A stretch of DNA of 64,000 nt, from assembly GCA_028023455.1 (NCBI GenBank), contig JAQFVV010000017.1, positions 6,914,098-6,978,097 on the forward strand, read 5' to 3'. Within the stretch, counting starts at the first letter, position 1; each line of letters opens with the position of its first letter. Under the pieces are notes generated by a model. The model saw only the letters and a list, made by a program, of their open reading frames with translations, did not search any database and had not been told where the DNA came from. Source of the stretch: Epiperipatus broadwayi (lineage: Eukaryota > Onychophora > Udeonychophora > Euonychophora > Peripatidae). Shown here piece after piece: positions 1 through 13,045 of this stretch. Made by a program: the position numbers and the translations under genes.

Positions 1-2680
1 TAGGCATTTGAACCTAGAAAAATTTATAAAGTAGGCAGATACGTAAGTCAAAAAAAAATAAAATTTTTTTTTTGCTTTTTTAAATATTTTGGTTCCGGTC
101 GTTAGCCCATGTCACTAGCTCAGTGGAATAGCAGAGATTTAATAAGATAATCTAAGAGCATATATATAAAAAAAGAATAAAATAAGCCACTGCCAGTAAT
201 TAACACACAAACATTTATTTATTTCACATATATATAAGATTTAAAATTATTTTAGTATTAGTTTTACATTTTAACATTTAACATTATTTTTAACTTTACC
301 TTAGATTTTTGACTTTAATTTACATTTAATTACTATTATATTCTAATTTTACATTTTAATTAAGTTCGCACAGATAAATTTAGGAAAGCTTGTTTATAAT
401 GTTGAATATAGATCGGTTACATAGATTTCACGGTCAAAAACATTTCAAAGTAAACATAAACGATCAAAATACAAAATTATTGATTACTGACAATTGCGGA
501 GGGAAATTTCTACGTAACCCAATAGTATTCATCATAAGATCCTTGCATTGTCACCAATAACTTAAAAGACATCCGAATAAATACATTTTAGATACTCACA
601 GTAAGGTATCATTATTTATCGGATGTCTATATATTTTGATCAAATATGAAAACGCAAAACATAGTTAACCGATAAACAATCCATGCAAGCGTCTATAAAC
701 AACTTAAGTTTAATGCATTTTTATTTAGAATCGAGTATGAATAGACCACATAAATTTGCTTTTGAAAATAAACATTCTATCCCTATTTAACCTTAGGTTA
801 AAATTCGTAGTCAAACTGGCATCAATTCATCTGATATATCGATGTATTCAATGTAATAAAATACGGCAGCACAAAAAGTTAAGAGAAGAAATTGCTTCTC
901 ATGAGATAGGAATATTACATCTATCTGCAAAGAAGAGCAATAAAACAAAAAACTCCATAGAAAGGAACTGCGGTATCCGACTTATAATTCCTTCCATAGG
1001 CAAACGGAAGTGTGTGGCGTATGAAGCGATTCTGCCCGTAGCGAATCAATATTACATCTACTAATCACACCAATATATCCAATCCATTGACCCAATTTAA
1101 CCATGAAACAAATAACCCAAGATTACCCTCCCCTAATATAACTTTACAAATCTATACAGCCATTCACGCCCGACTTAAGTTTAACATTTATATAATTAAT
1201 TTAACGGAAAACAACAATCATAATAAAACTTAAAGAACAAAAAATAAATAAATGGAAATGATTTTACAAAATAAATAAGAAAAAAAATACATCAAATAAC
1301 ATTATTAATGAAGAATTTAGTTTGGTCAGATAGGATTCTATTGCATTATTTACTAAAAAGTTTTAAAATTTAGAGTTCTTATTGTTTCAAGTGAATATAT
1401 AAGTTCTTACGATTTTTAAAACGTCCAACTTTATCCGTTGCTTGCCATGAACGTAAATTCCCACGCCGTCCTAAAATTGGTATCCATTTAGCCGTTGTTT
1501 TATTTATTCATTCGGAGGTTTTTTAATTTAGTTGGTCCTCAATGTAGGAAACAATAGTTCATTTCTCCCTTCTTTAACAGCTGAAAGAATTGACCGTGCG
1601 TCTGTCAATTCCTCCAACTCCGGACTACTACATATAGTCACATCGTAATAATCAATTTCCAGTCACTGATTAATAATTTCCAAATTTTCCTTTTATATTA
1701 ATGTGAAGGATTGAATTTACATTACGTCACCGATGCGATGGTCCTTTCGCTGCGGTCCGATTCCATAGGGATTTCTTCTTATTTGCTAACAGTTTTTATT
1801 GTTTTCTTATCTGATCGGTGTTTTTACATTTAAATGCCGAAGGCTGGTTTACATTTAACTAATTAACAATCATTTCCATTTCTGATTAATTAACCTGTTT
1901 TCCAAATCAAAAATATATTTAAAGATAAATTTAAAGATATAATTTCATCTCCAAATCTTTTTAAAATTTAGTTTTAAAATACTTTTTCTTTAATAAAGTT
2001 TTATTTTAATAATTTTTCATTATCTGTGCGATTTAATTAATATATAAGAGTTTAAGATGATATTTAATTTCAATTTTTAATTCTTAAAGAAAATTTTTAA
2101 ATGCGAACTTTTTAATTTACTTTCATGTTTAATAAATTTAAAAAAAAACAACAATGTAACGAACGTCTGTGCTCGTTACACGAGAATTATTTTGGTCTAA
2201 ACACGATGTATTTTTTAAGATACATGTACTTATAAAAGTTTATTTTAGTGTGGTTTTATTTTAAAGATTAAAAAGGAATTGAGGAGTATTGCTTAATTTC
2301 TATCTTATGAAAACATGTCATCTGGGTAATCTATATATAAGAATCCAGTGTAATTTTAAGAGATCCTAGTGGTATATAATTTATACATATTGAGACACAA
2401 ACAAAAGCTAATTATATAGCAACTTTTTATGTTATTACTGCTATTTTTGCATACATATGAAGCAAATAGGGAAGCAATTGGCTATCAAGTAAAATATATA
2501 TTAATATATATTTCAGGCACTAACTGTAATGTTAATGGAAATCTGTTTCGATTATTGCCTAAAAAAAAAGAGTATTTAACTTATATTGTACTAATTAGTT
2601 TTAAAAATAAATTTTGGATAAATTAACCATTTAATGAAAAAAAGTGCAGAAACAAAAAAAAAGATTGATCAATGCTTACA
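1..2680. other. AT-rich non-coding stretch
   Basis: I see no recognisable gene or element here. Open frames such as 756-1064 and 2429-2626 have no domain signature and look like chance. There is a short imperfect inverted repeat around 567-582/614-628 and a 7-bp-stem hairpin at about 2158-2181 (GTAACGA...TCGTTAC). It is probably intergenic DNA or an upstream intron of the ciliary gene. Confidence 0.5.
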
Positions 2681-4190
2681 GTGAATCATCATCATCCTCA
2701 CCCATTATCAATCCACTGCAGAATGAAGGTCTCTCCAAGTTCAATCCATCTTTTCCTATCTTTAGCTTCTCTTCTTCACATCATCCCTTCACACTTTCTT
2801 ATTTCATCCATCCATCTCACATGTGGTGTCTTTCTGGGTCTTTTACAATCTCTTGGAATCCAGTTTAAAATTTTAATTGTCCATCTATTATCATCTCTTC
2901 TAACAATATGTCCAGCCCAACTCCACTTCAGTCTTTTAATTTTTTCAATGAGGTCAGTAACACCTGTTTGTTCTCTTACCCATACATTGCGTTTTCGATC
3001 CCTTCTTGTTACTCCAAACATGCATCCCTACATACTTCTTTGAGTGGTCTGAAGTCTCTATATTGCTTTTCTATTAAGTGTCCAAATCTCAGATCCGAAC
3101 TGGCAAAACACATTTATTAAAAACCTTCCTTTTCAAACACATAGGCATATTTCCTTTTAGTCTCAAGTTATTTCTAACAAAAGCACCCCAAACAAGTTTA
3201 ATTCTATGATTAATTTCATCCATTATATTTCCATCTGTGTTAATAATCTGACCAAGGTATTTGTAACTGTTAACTTCATCTAACTCATCATAATCAATCT
3301 TTATTTTCATACTTTGAGAAAATCTATTAAACATTACTTTAGTCTTTTTAACATTTATCTTTAGTCCTACTTTCCTACTTTCATCTGATAACTCCTGCAA
3401 CATTTCCTGTAGCTCTAAAGCATTATTTGCAAAAACAACTACATCATCTGAAAAATCTAAATGACTTAAATAATCTCCATTTACTTTCACTCCTTTAGCT
3501 TCCCATTTTAATCCACAAAATACTTCTTGCAGCACTGCTGTAAAAAGTTTTGGAGATATGGAGTCACCCTGTCTTACACCTTTTTCAATGTTGATTTTCC
3601 TACTATCATTATGTATTCTAATTGTTGCTGCTGCATTTTTATAAATATTCTTTAAAATATGACAATATCCTGGATCTACACCTTGATGACCCAATGCTTT
3701 AATCACTGAAGAAATGTTTATAGAATCAAATGCCTTTTCATAATCTACAAATCCTAAGCATAATGGCAACTCATATTCACTTGTCATTTCTATAATTTCT
3801 CTCAATACCTGGATATGATCTACTGTACTAAAACCACTTTTATATCCAGCTTGTTCTCTTGGTTGGTGGAAATCCAGTGTTTTCTGTAGACGAGTTGAAT
3901 TATTTTAGTAAAAATTTTGTATAAAACTGATAAAAGACTGATAGGTCTGTAATTTCTAATATCTTCTTTATCACATTTTTTAAATATTAATATTAATACT
4001 GCATTCTCCCAATCATCTGGTACATCTTTATCATTTAGACATTTGGTATATAACTTTGCTAAAAAAATTTCTATTTCTTCACCTGCTTCTTTTAATATAT
4101 CAATTATAATTCCATCACTACCTGGAGCCTTCCCTTTTTTCATAAATTTAATTGCATGTCTCACTTCCTCATTCAAAATATAAGACTATA
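2680..4190 (-). mobile_element. RTE-type LINE, 5'-truncated and broken (copy A)
   Basis: This is a decayed reverse transcriptase of a non-LTR retrotransposon, read right to left. The segment 3820-4176 carries the N-terminal RT part (MKKGKAPGSDGI, then YRPISLLSVLYKI). The segment 3089-3805 carries the palm: VDYEKAFDSI, GVRQGDSISPKLFTA and LDFSDDVVVFA, where the DD pair is kept inside a FADD-type box, followed by YLGQIIN. The segment 2776-3021 carries the C-terminal tail (GVTRRDRKRN, IKRLKWSWAGHIVRRDD). The pieces lie in different frames, so the copy is dead. The left edge is the element's 3' end, next to an ATC-rich tract near 2685-2700. The right edge, at about 4185, falls just inside the RT, a typical 5' truncation. 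The RVRQGD/SPKLFTA wording fits the RTE/BovB group. Copy B at 46437-47955 is nearly the same element in the opposite orientation. Confidence 0.9.
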
Positions 4191-4468
4191 TTTTCTTTTA
4201 TATCAGTCTTAAAAGATTGGTTTTAGAGTTAGAAAAATATAACAAAATTGATAAATGTATGTGCATTTTTTTATGTTAAAGATGGAAAAAAGTGGAGATT
4301 TGGATTGAATGAATATATTTGAATTTTGTATTTATATTGCAAAACCAATATCTTGATTTATAATGATAAGATAATTAAAATTAATAATTGAAATATTTTA
4401 TTTTTATATTAGAATTCATATGTATGTATACATGTAATATATATATATATATATAATCATTAAAACCC

Positions 4469-5144
4469 AGACAATCCTAATATCAATAACAACAATTTCG
4501 AATTAGGCAATCTCTATTTAATATTGTAACCTTATATTTTGGTACAAAATATATGCTTGGTGGAACTGATTTAAAAATTTTCTATCTTCTTCCAGGTGAC
4601 TTAATTACCATAGTTAGCACTTTGTGTATACTTGATATTTGTATTCAAGTTGACTGAATGTTGAGATTATATATTTCATTTTTTTTGCGTACTATTTTTT
4701 TTTCATATATTAGTTTTGCTCTTTTCCATTCACTGAGTTAGACAAGCTGTGTTTAACCTGTAAAACCAGCAGCATATTATATTAAATGTAGTAATATATA
4801 AATAACAGACAATCCTAATATCAATAACAACAATTTCGAATTAGGCAATCTCTATTTAATATTGTAACCTTATATTTTGGTACAAAATATATGCTTGGTG
4901 GAACTGATTTAAAAATTTTCTATCTTCTTCCAGGTGACTTAATTACCATAGTTAGCACTTTGTGTATACTTGATATTTGTATTCAAGTTGACTGAATGTT
5001 GAGATTATATATTTCATTTTTTTTGCGTACTATTTTTTTTTCATATATTAGTTTTGCTCTTTTCCATTCACTGAGTTAGACAAGCTGTGTTTAACCTGTA
5101 AAACCAGCAGCATATTATATTAAATGTAGTAATATATAAATAAT
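4469..5144. repeat. Perfect 338-bp tandem duplication
   Basis: Two consecutive copies (4469-4806 and 4807-5144) are identical wherever I compared them, including long T runs. No coding sequence is visible inside. Identity of AT-rich non-coding DNA implies a very recent duplication or an assembly artefact. The unit follows an (AT)n run at about 4440-4455. Confidence 0.9.
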
Positions 5145-6115
5145 AATAATAGTCATTATTTATTTTCCTTTAACTGATCCTAAAGATTAACTTTGGTTTA
5201 ATTAAAATGGTTTATTTAATTTGTCTTGAACTACCTGATAGAATACAATAAACACATTTTTTCTTTTCATTTTTAACATAAATATGTAAATGAGGAGAAA
5301 TAATAATTGGATAAAAGGGAAAAACAATGTTCAGAGAATTTTTTTAACTAGGATAGAAGGGGTGTATGTAAAAAATTTCTGTCATTAAATAAGTAACCAA
5401 TATAAAAGCTACTTCTTAAAATTAAGGACAAATAAAGGAATTAAATTAATTTTTTTTTTATATAATTCAAATTTGTGGTGTTATTATGTGTTAATGACAA
5501 TATGAGTGGCTAAATTTAAACAGGTCTGTTTGAGTCTGCTAACCAAGAATCTAACTGCTGATTATCTTTCAAAATGTCCGAATTGAAAAATACTGGTTTT
5601 ATCAACCGCAACAACGGAAATAACAATTTTAAAGGTCAGTCTACCTGGAAATATATTTTATTGATTACAGCCTATATTAACCATGAATATAATATTTTAT
5701 TTTTATGACTTTAAATTATATAATTATGCCATATATGTGTGGAAGGGAATTTATAGCAATTTTAAAGTGTCTGAACAATAAAGATTTGACTGTATCCTAC
5801 TTTGAACTTATATCAGAGATAACATTATAGGTCTGCATATTTATCATCTTATTATTAAAATAATAATATAACTGTTGAAAGAAAATAATAACTAACCAGA
5901 AAAGTACTTTATAACTGTCATGACAGTTATGGGTTAATTGTTTATTTGCACAATCATTCCTAGTCTTTGGCACTCACTCGCTAAATTAAAAGTAATCAAA
6001 TATTTTAACATGGAGTAATGTCTACATAGAAGTAATGAAATTTATTAACTTTTAAAAAACACTCTAGTTAAAATAATGAAAATGGTTAACATGGAAGAAT
6101 ACTCTGTGTTCGTGT
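5145..6115. other. Featureless AT-rich DNA with one perfect palindrome
   Basis: No gene was recognised. A perfect 20-bp palindrome (ATAACTGTCATGACAGTTAT) sits at 5911-5930. Confidence 0.5.
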
Positions 6116-6117
6116 GA

Positions 6118-6216
6118 GTGCCGAGAAGTCACACAGCAACCTTGCAAGCAAGCAGTTGGTTGCAGACGGTTGTTGTGGGTTCGCCTCCCAGCCGATGCTA
6201 TGACATATGAAAAAAG
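6118..6216 (+). mobile_element. tRNA-derived SINE copy
   Basis: A B-box-like element (GTGGGTTCGCCTCCC) at about 6175-6190 is followed by the short tail GCTATGACATATGAAAAA. The same tail with a closely related head recurs at 62940-63045, and a shorter version follows the tRNA-Gly-like head at 37662. The pattern of tRNA-like head, short unique tail and A-rich end is that of a short tRNA SINE. Boundaries are approximate. Confidence 0.65.
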
Positions 6217-7184
6217 GATCAGCCTTAAACATTCATAAGGAGATTATTTAAATGGAGTTGATACATTTTCACACATTACAGTATTATACATGTTCCATCA
6301 TTTATAAATATCTCAAATATTCAGAGAGCCTACGTGTGAATCAATTAATTATGGAATATTCATTATAATGGGAACGAAGAGGAATATAATCAAACCCATA
6401 AAATTGTATATGTTATAATTGAAAACTATTTAATTTATATGTTGTATATTGAGTATTAAGAAAATGTGTTATTGATTTTATTGGTGAATATTTTATATAT
6501 TTGAAATATTATGTATTTTAACATAATGTAGTTATTTAAACAGGTATGTAATTTTATTTTAGACTGTATTTTCATTTCATCTTATACTTGTATGAAGTTC
6601 ATGGTAGATATTCTCTTGGGTCTAAAATAATTATTTATTAATTTAAATTAATTAGATTGAACATATAAGGATTGAGGAGAATCAATTATTAGGGGAACGG
6701 CACTTGCGTAAAGGGTCTAGTGATTATTTAATGACTATAATGTGTATCAACACCATATGACTTAATCCTATACGTCTTTCCAGGGTTTTGTGACTATGCT
6801 TGCCTATGTTCTAAGCAGAGTTGGTTGTTATCTCAGTAGTTTCTATGCTGATGCATAATGTTATATGGTATTATTCTGTGCTGGTAGTCTAATCCACAGA
6901 ATAATCATTTGCCGTTCTGTTATATTCTTTATATTTGTTTCTGCACTGGCAGTCAATCTGTGGAACATTCGTAATATTGCTTGTTGCTCTGATGATGATC
7001 TGAAAGCTCGTAGGGCATTTAATGCTTTGTTATTCCTTTGCATGGATGAATACATCCACAGAAATAGTTATTTATTGTATAAAGGTGATTGGATACTCTC
7101 CATACATTATGACATCAATGTTGTTTCCCTCATTTTAGATTGATCCCACATGTTCAGTTATCAGCTGTTATATAAAGGGGATTT
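6217..7184. other. AT-rich DNA, no gene recognised
   Basis: Overlapping open frames on both strands at 6861-7143 carry no recognisable domain and are probably chance. Confidence 0.45.
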
Positions 7185-7456
7185 GTAATACATTAAAGAT
7201 CAGCCTTTTCAAGCTATTGTGCATGCGCTTTTTGCGAATATTAATAATAAATGAATACTTTCATTCCCAACACAAGATATAGTACTTAAGATTTTTCCAT
7301 ATATAAGCATTTGGGTTGGAAAGAATAATTGGATTCATTTTATTCTTTCATAAATACTATATCTTGTGTTGGGAATGAAAGTATTCATTTATTATTAACA
7401 CTCGTAAGAAAGCGCATGCACAATAGCTTGAAAAGGCTGATCTTTAATGTATTACA
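7185..7456. repeat. Long hairpin (foldback) element
   Basis: Arms of about 100 bp (7185-7284 and 7355-7456) are near-perfect reverse complements around a 70-bp loop. Each arm includes AAGATCAGCCTTTTCAAGCT or its complement. The open frame across it (7329-7616) is not supported as a gene. It is probably a small non-autonomous foldback transposon. Confidence 0.85.
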
Positions 7457-10400
7457 ATTTATAAAACATAGCGCTATAAAAATAAATGCTTATTTACATA
7501 AAGGGGATTTGATAAATTATTTCTATAATTTATTGCATATCAATTTATATGGTATTTCAGTCCCCATGACCAACTTTTGGATGTTTATTAATACCAATCT
7601 TTTATTATTTTTATAAATTTGGGGCATAAGTGCATGGGTTCTGGTATTGACATATTGGAGATATTATAGACTAGGTGCTTGAACCCTTCCTCTCTCCCAC
7701 AATGGCTTAAATCAAGTCCATTGGTGAGAAAATCTTATATTGTGTATATTGTGAAACTCATGTATATTACCCATATAGAAACAAGTATTGTACCAGTCAA
7801 AACATGTTTATCCATCTAAAATGAGCTGGAACTCACAAAATGTACTTCAAACCCAGTCAAGCTTGAGATTTAGGTCAGGGACCAGCCTGGATTCGAATCC
7901 ACTCTCTAAGCCCCAGATCAAACACCCAATGGAGAACATAATAATGATGGCACACGAGAATTAATTTTAAATCCGGCCCACTAGCAGAGCGGAGAAGACA
8001 ATGAGACATCTATCAACTATGACTTAAAATATGCATTACGTGGTTGTACGTGTGGAAGTGGATAAAAGAGGAATTCGAACTACTCAAACATGTTAGACAA
8101 TAAAATATAGTTTAATGTAATGACAAATTATTATACATTATGACTTAATTAATTGCATACATTAGTATGTGCGTGAATGAGCAAGCGGTCTACCAAACGA
8201 TAGATAATTATATATTGTCATTCACGCTATTATTTTTCATATGCTCTTTATTAGCTAAATAATATATTATAAATTAACACACATCTTTGGTGGGTCCAAT
8301 ATTAAGATGCCAATCGATTATTAGAAGATTACATAAAATTGCTATTAACACTTTTTTATACGGTTCTGAAATATGGTGACTAACATTATTTCGGGGAGCA
8401 TTCCGAGATTCATTGTAGATATAATACAAACTAGTTTCACACCATTATGGTCATGAAAATAAATAAAATACATTTGAAAACATATTTGATTTTATCATAC
8501 AATACTTAATGAAAATTCTTTTCATTAGCGCTGGTAAGAAGAACGCTTTATTTTCCCCAAGGCAAATACTCTTAAATAGATAAATAACAAATTATGATGA
8601 TGGGATTATATAATAAAACTAAAATAATATTAATAATTTATCTAGCTAGTAATATTTGGCATTTATATATATTTTGAGCAGAGCGCAATTTTAATATTAT
8701 TACAGCACTAAAATTAGGTCATAAGCAAAAGAATAATAATAATATGAAGTTTGGGCATTACTGACATAATGGCAAATAACTAAGAGGAAAAGGTCGTGCT
8801 TCTGGACAAAAAATGAAGTCTAAGACCCCCTTCTTGGGCAGTGCTTAGAGAAAAGTGGATAAGGCATGCCGTGGACATCACCGATGTGCAGGCTTTTTAT
8901 ACAAAGAAAGTGGATAGGCATAGTGTGTGCCAAACTTACAGGAATCACCACCAGAGGCCTTTTTATACAAAATAAATGGTCCTGGGAAGATCAACTATCC
9001 ATAGGACAAGGCTTGAGAAGAAAATCTATGGTTCAAACTTGTCGCAACTCCCAGATTAAGAAGCACACATATATAAACACAAAGGTAAGGCCGAATGTCA
9101 GTAACGCAGTACGGATAAATGTCACTAACAACATTGACTAAGATTTACTGCTTTAAAATAAATGACCCTTTATTTGAATGCCATAATTTACACAAATACG
9201 CTATGCAGTTATATATATAGAGAGATTTTCCTAAATAAAATATACGTTAAGATTTTATTTAGTAAAAGAAACATTAAGATTTATTCCCTTCCCTTTTCTG
9301 CTATTTAAAATAATTCAATCTCACCTTCGTGTATTTTATAACAACTGAGAATATTTAAGTATATATTTTAAGAGTATGGAAAAAGAAAATAACTAGCAGT
9401 TACATATAGAAAACAATAAGTCACTCTTTCAGAATTGAATAGATAATATTTATAAAATAAATAAGGTTTCAAAGCATTAATTAGCTTGAGTTCTGGATTC
9501 ACCCCGGGTAGAATTCAGAATTAAACAAATGACAAAGTTTTCTACTAAAACATAAACAAAATGTTGACTTGTAAAAACAATCTGGCAAGCATATTAATAA
9601 TGCATTATATTTTAAGGAGATGTTAATAACTTTGATTCATGAAGGTTTACTTAAAAGAAGAGAAGATTTTAGAAATTCAACTCTTCAGATTGTTTGAGAT
9701 TGGCATAATAATAAAAACACACCTATAAAATCAAGTAATAAATAAATGACCACACCAAAGTTAAGGAAAGTTAGAGCATATGAGAAAGAATTAAATTTAT
9801 AGAAAATATTTGAGAGCAATTTACATATTAAAACAAAGACAAAGTTAAATAATACATTTGAAGAAATCTTGATAGATTAGTTAGGCTAAATTTAGTTTGA
9901 GGTGACGGCTTGAAAAGTTACCTTGCAATTTTAAGAGTCCAATTTAAAGTATGGCATGTGCACGGCAATTGAAATGCAAGTTCTTTGATGACAGCAAGCT
10001 CCTATTAGCATTCTAAGGTTCTTAGGTCGGGCTTTTACTTCACCCTTGGGCAGCAGAATGGTATGGCAGTGGAAGATGATGACCCAACAGGGCCGAGAAG
10101 GGTGGTGGACTTTTTACTACGTCATTTATAGTTTCACAGCAACATGTAGCATGTTATCAATACAGTTCTCTCAATAGTAGCTAATCTGTTGGTGATTTAA
10201 AATCCGGCCATTTTATACTCCTGCCCAGGTATTTGAAGAATGCTTTCCATTTCTTATCTCTAGATCAAACGTAATCTTTAATCTAGCAGAAATTTTACAT
10301 TTCTTTGTCCATTGTTTTTGAAAGATGCAACTGTAAGATAATGTCCAAAAATAAATTCAAATCTATTTCCAGATTAGAAATAGATTTGACAAAAATGTTT

Positions 10401-11070
10401 ATAACAAAAGAAAATCTTTAATCTTAATCCCCATTTTATTTTAAGTAAAAACTTTAATTAAAAATACCTTCCCCAGATTAAAACAACAGTGTTTCCAATC
10501 CTTTAATTATTTTTGGACAATTAACGGTTGCGTCTTCCATCTTGGATCTTATAAAATACAGTTTAATAGGGGGGAAAAAATACTTTAAAAAGAAAAAGTA
10601 GTATAAATGACATATAATAAAATATTTTTTTAAAAAATCAATATTTTGTTAGTAAGTTTTTGCTTCTATATATATATATTTGAGCTGCACCTATGTACTT
10701 TAATAAAAAAGAACTAATAATTAATAAAAAAGAATTAATAATAATTTTAAAAATGTTATTGAAACTTAAAATTTATAAATTGTCAGGCGCGCATCTCAAA
10801 TATATACACAAAATATATATACACGACAAAAGGAGCGGGATGGGATATAGGGTTTGAATACAGGTTAGTAGATGGAATTATGAAGCTCAATCTTAAGCTA
10901 AGATTGACTGCTTCAGTACATGTGATGGTATTTTATGTTATTTACGTATTTATTTAATTTTTGAATATTGTGTTAATCAGGTATTTATTTAGTGTTGATT
11001 GAGTTATAAATAAATGTTAATTTTATGATTTAATAACTGTATCATTGCTATTTGTCACACATAGAATAAG
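7457..11070. other. AT-rich DNA without recognised genes
   Basis: A B-box-like GGATTCGAATCC at about 7890-7901 may be a degraded tRNA-type SINE. The open frame 8866-9141 contains a short repeated phrase (TTTTATACAAA) and no domain. A less AT-rich stretch near 9990-10130 was not identified. Microsatellite-like AT runs occur at about 10660-10680. Confidence 0.4.
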
Positions 11071-11345
11071 AAGATCCATTATTAAACAAGGCAAAACTCT
11101 CCATGCACTAGTGCCACCTTGTGCCAACCAGAGTAATCAATTGATGCCAGAAGGCTTAGTCTGTGGATATTGGATGAGTAGGTACTAAATAGGGATTTTA
11201 TGCACAAGCCCCTGGCATCCATTGATTACTCTGGTTGGCACAAGGTGGCACTACTGTATGGAGAGTTTTGCCTTGTTTAATAACAATTATGTGCTAGTAT
11301 AAGAGATAGTGATCATGTGATGTTTAGTGGTTTAAGATCCATTAT
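11071..11345 (+). mobile_element. Foldback SINE-like element with 12-bp target duplication
   Basis: The body (11083-11333) starts TAAACAAGGCAAAACTC, forms a palindrome (left arm about 11085-11150, right arm about 11212-11280) and ends with the tail TGATCATGTGATGTTTAGTG. It is flanked by identical 12-bp direct repeats AAGATCCATTAT at 11071-11082 and 11334-11345. The two outer ends differ, so this is not a simple terminal-inverted-repeat transposon. The direct repeats and asymmetric tail resemble a retroposed SINE whose body is a hairpin. Relatives are at 15528, 16651, 34374, 37873, 39975, 44262 and 61869. Confidence 0.8.
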
Positions 11346-12822
11346 ATTAAATAGATCACATATTAGAACCCATATTGTCACTGATGATGCATACAAGGTT
11401 TTCTGAAGTTCTGAGGGAATATTTTACTGCTTTTGTTCTTGGGTAATTAGTGATGTACAGGGTACAATAAAATCCCATTTACCTCCGTCATCACTTTAGC
11501 TTTGTTTTGTTAGTTGTAGAATATAATTCAGAATTTGTTACTTTTGTTGATGTTTGTGATATTGGGACCAAAATTAATAAATAGATTTGCTAGTCGATAT
11601 TATAATTGAACCTATTTTCTAATATTATAACTTAGGCTTTACTTATAACAATAAAAGCCTCATTGCTATTGATTTGTTTGACAATTTAAATTAATGATGA
11701 AAGAACCTAAAAGTTCATGTTGCTTACCTTTTATTGCAAAGCAAATACCCTACATAACATTGCTGTATTAAAATCCTGAGTATATCTGAGCTGCAACCAA
11801 TCATATTACAATGTTGATTATAATTATTACTGACTTAGTAAATAGCCTGTATTCACCATGTGATAGTTAATATTGATGTAATGGATCATATATTTAATGC
11901 TGGAAAAATAATCTTTAGTAGTTTTACAAATCATATCATCTTGTGCATGGTTGGCCATAAAATCTCATGTAAATAAAATCTCAATTTAAGGTTTTGAAAT
12001 GTAGTTTTAAGATACATTCGTTAGTGAGAATAGTTATTAAATAAATAGTCACATAATTTATTTTGCGGTAATTTAATATACCCTCGGGTAATGCTCTGTG
12101 GTGTACCCTAACCGCAACCAGATTAGATCATAATAGTCTTGTGTTATATCATTAATTTTGCCAGTTACAGTCCGGATGGACCTTTTGGTTACAATATATT
12201 GTAACGGGATTCACCTCCTTTACGATTTATTCTATGTCTATTTACTTCTTATTTATTATTTTATTTCAATAGATCATAAAATATGATAAATACTTACGTA
12301 TTAACCATATCTCCGGTCAGACTGAGATTTAATAAAAAATATTAAAACCAACAGTCATTTTTCCAGACGGAAGTACACCTCCGTAACTGCAAGAAGCATT
12401 GACACATCTCATGGAGATATTTACAGTAGGTTTAAACCCTACGGGAACCATTCAGTCATTTGACTGGATCCCACGAGATGACATTAACACGCTTCAAGCT
12501 CTTCACCCATGGCTAGCTATTAAAACACAAGATCGGCAAGACAATATCTAAATATAATTATCTATTTAATAATATGTAAAGTGTGCGTGTGTGAGAGAGA
12601 GAGAAACATAAACAACATCAGTAATTTATACATGTTTATTAAAAGATAAAAAAATATATAAAAAATATTGAACATTTTAAAACACAAATATGAAGACTTA
12701 TTAAACTACGTTACTTTAACAATCACGCTTATTTCCATATATAAAAATAATGAGTAGAAATGATATTTAAACAGTTCTAGCTAGAAATAAAATTTAAAAT
12801 TTCAATGATGTCTAAACATATT
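11346..12822. other. Non-coding DNA with an unidentified GC-richer block
   Basis: The stretch 12060-12540 is less AT-rich than its surroundings and may be a decayed transposon, but I recognise no protein or terminus. No gene was seen. Confidence 0.35.
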
Positions 12823-13045
12823 TATCTAGGATTTTTATAGAGATCATGGAATGGCCTTCGTATAAGGATTATCTATAATCAATAAATAATATTCTTTCTT
12901 TCTTTCTCTCTTTCTTTCTTTCTCTTATCTAGGATTTTTATAGAGATCATGGAATGGCCTTCGTATAAGGATTATCTATAATCAATAAATAATATTCTTT
13001 CTTTCTTTCTCTCTTTCTTTCTTTCTCTCTCTTTCTTTCTTTGGC
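12823..13045. repeat. 104-bp tandem duplication ending in a CTTT/CT microsatellite
   Basis: Two units with a 104-base offset start at about 12823 and 12927. Each has the same 66-base unique part followed by (CTTT)n/(CT)n. The arginine/lysine-rich open frame on the minus strand here is only the translated microsatellite. Confidence 0.9.

Noticed and set aside
756-1064. 102-codon open frame
   Set aside because: There is no domain, no splice or promoter context and AT-driven composition; a chance frame is more likely.
2644-3120. Plus-strand open frames over the RTE copy
   Set aside because: They are antisense shadows of the minus-strand reverse transcriptase C-terminal tail.
4469-5144. CRISPR-like or satellite array
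   Set aside because: There are only two long copies with no spacers or short repeats; it is a simple tandem duplication.
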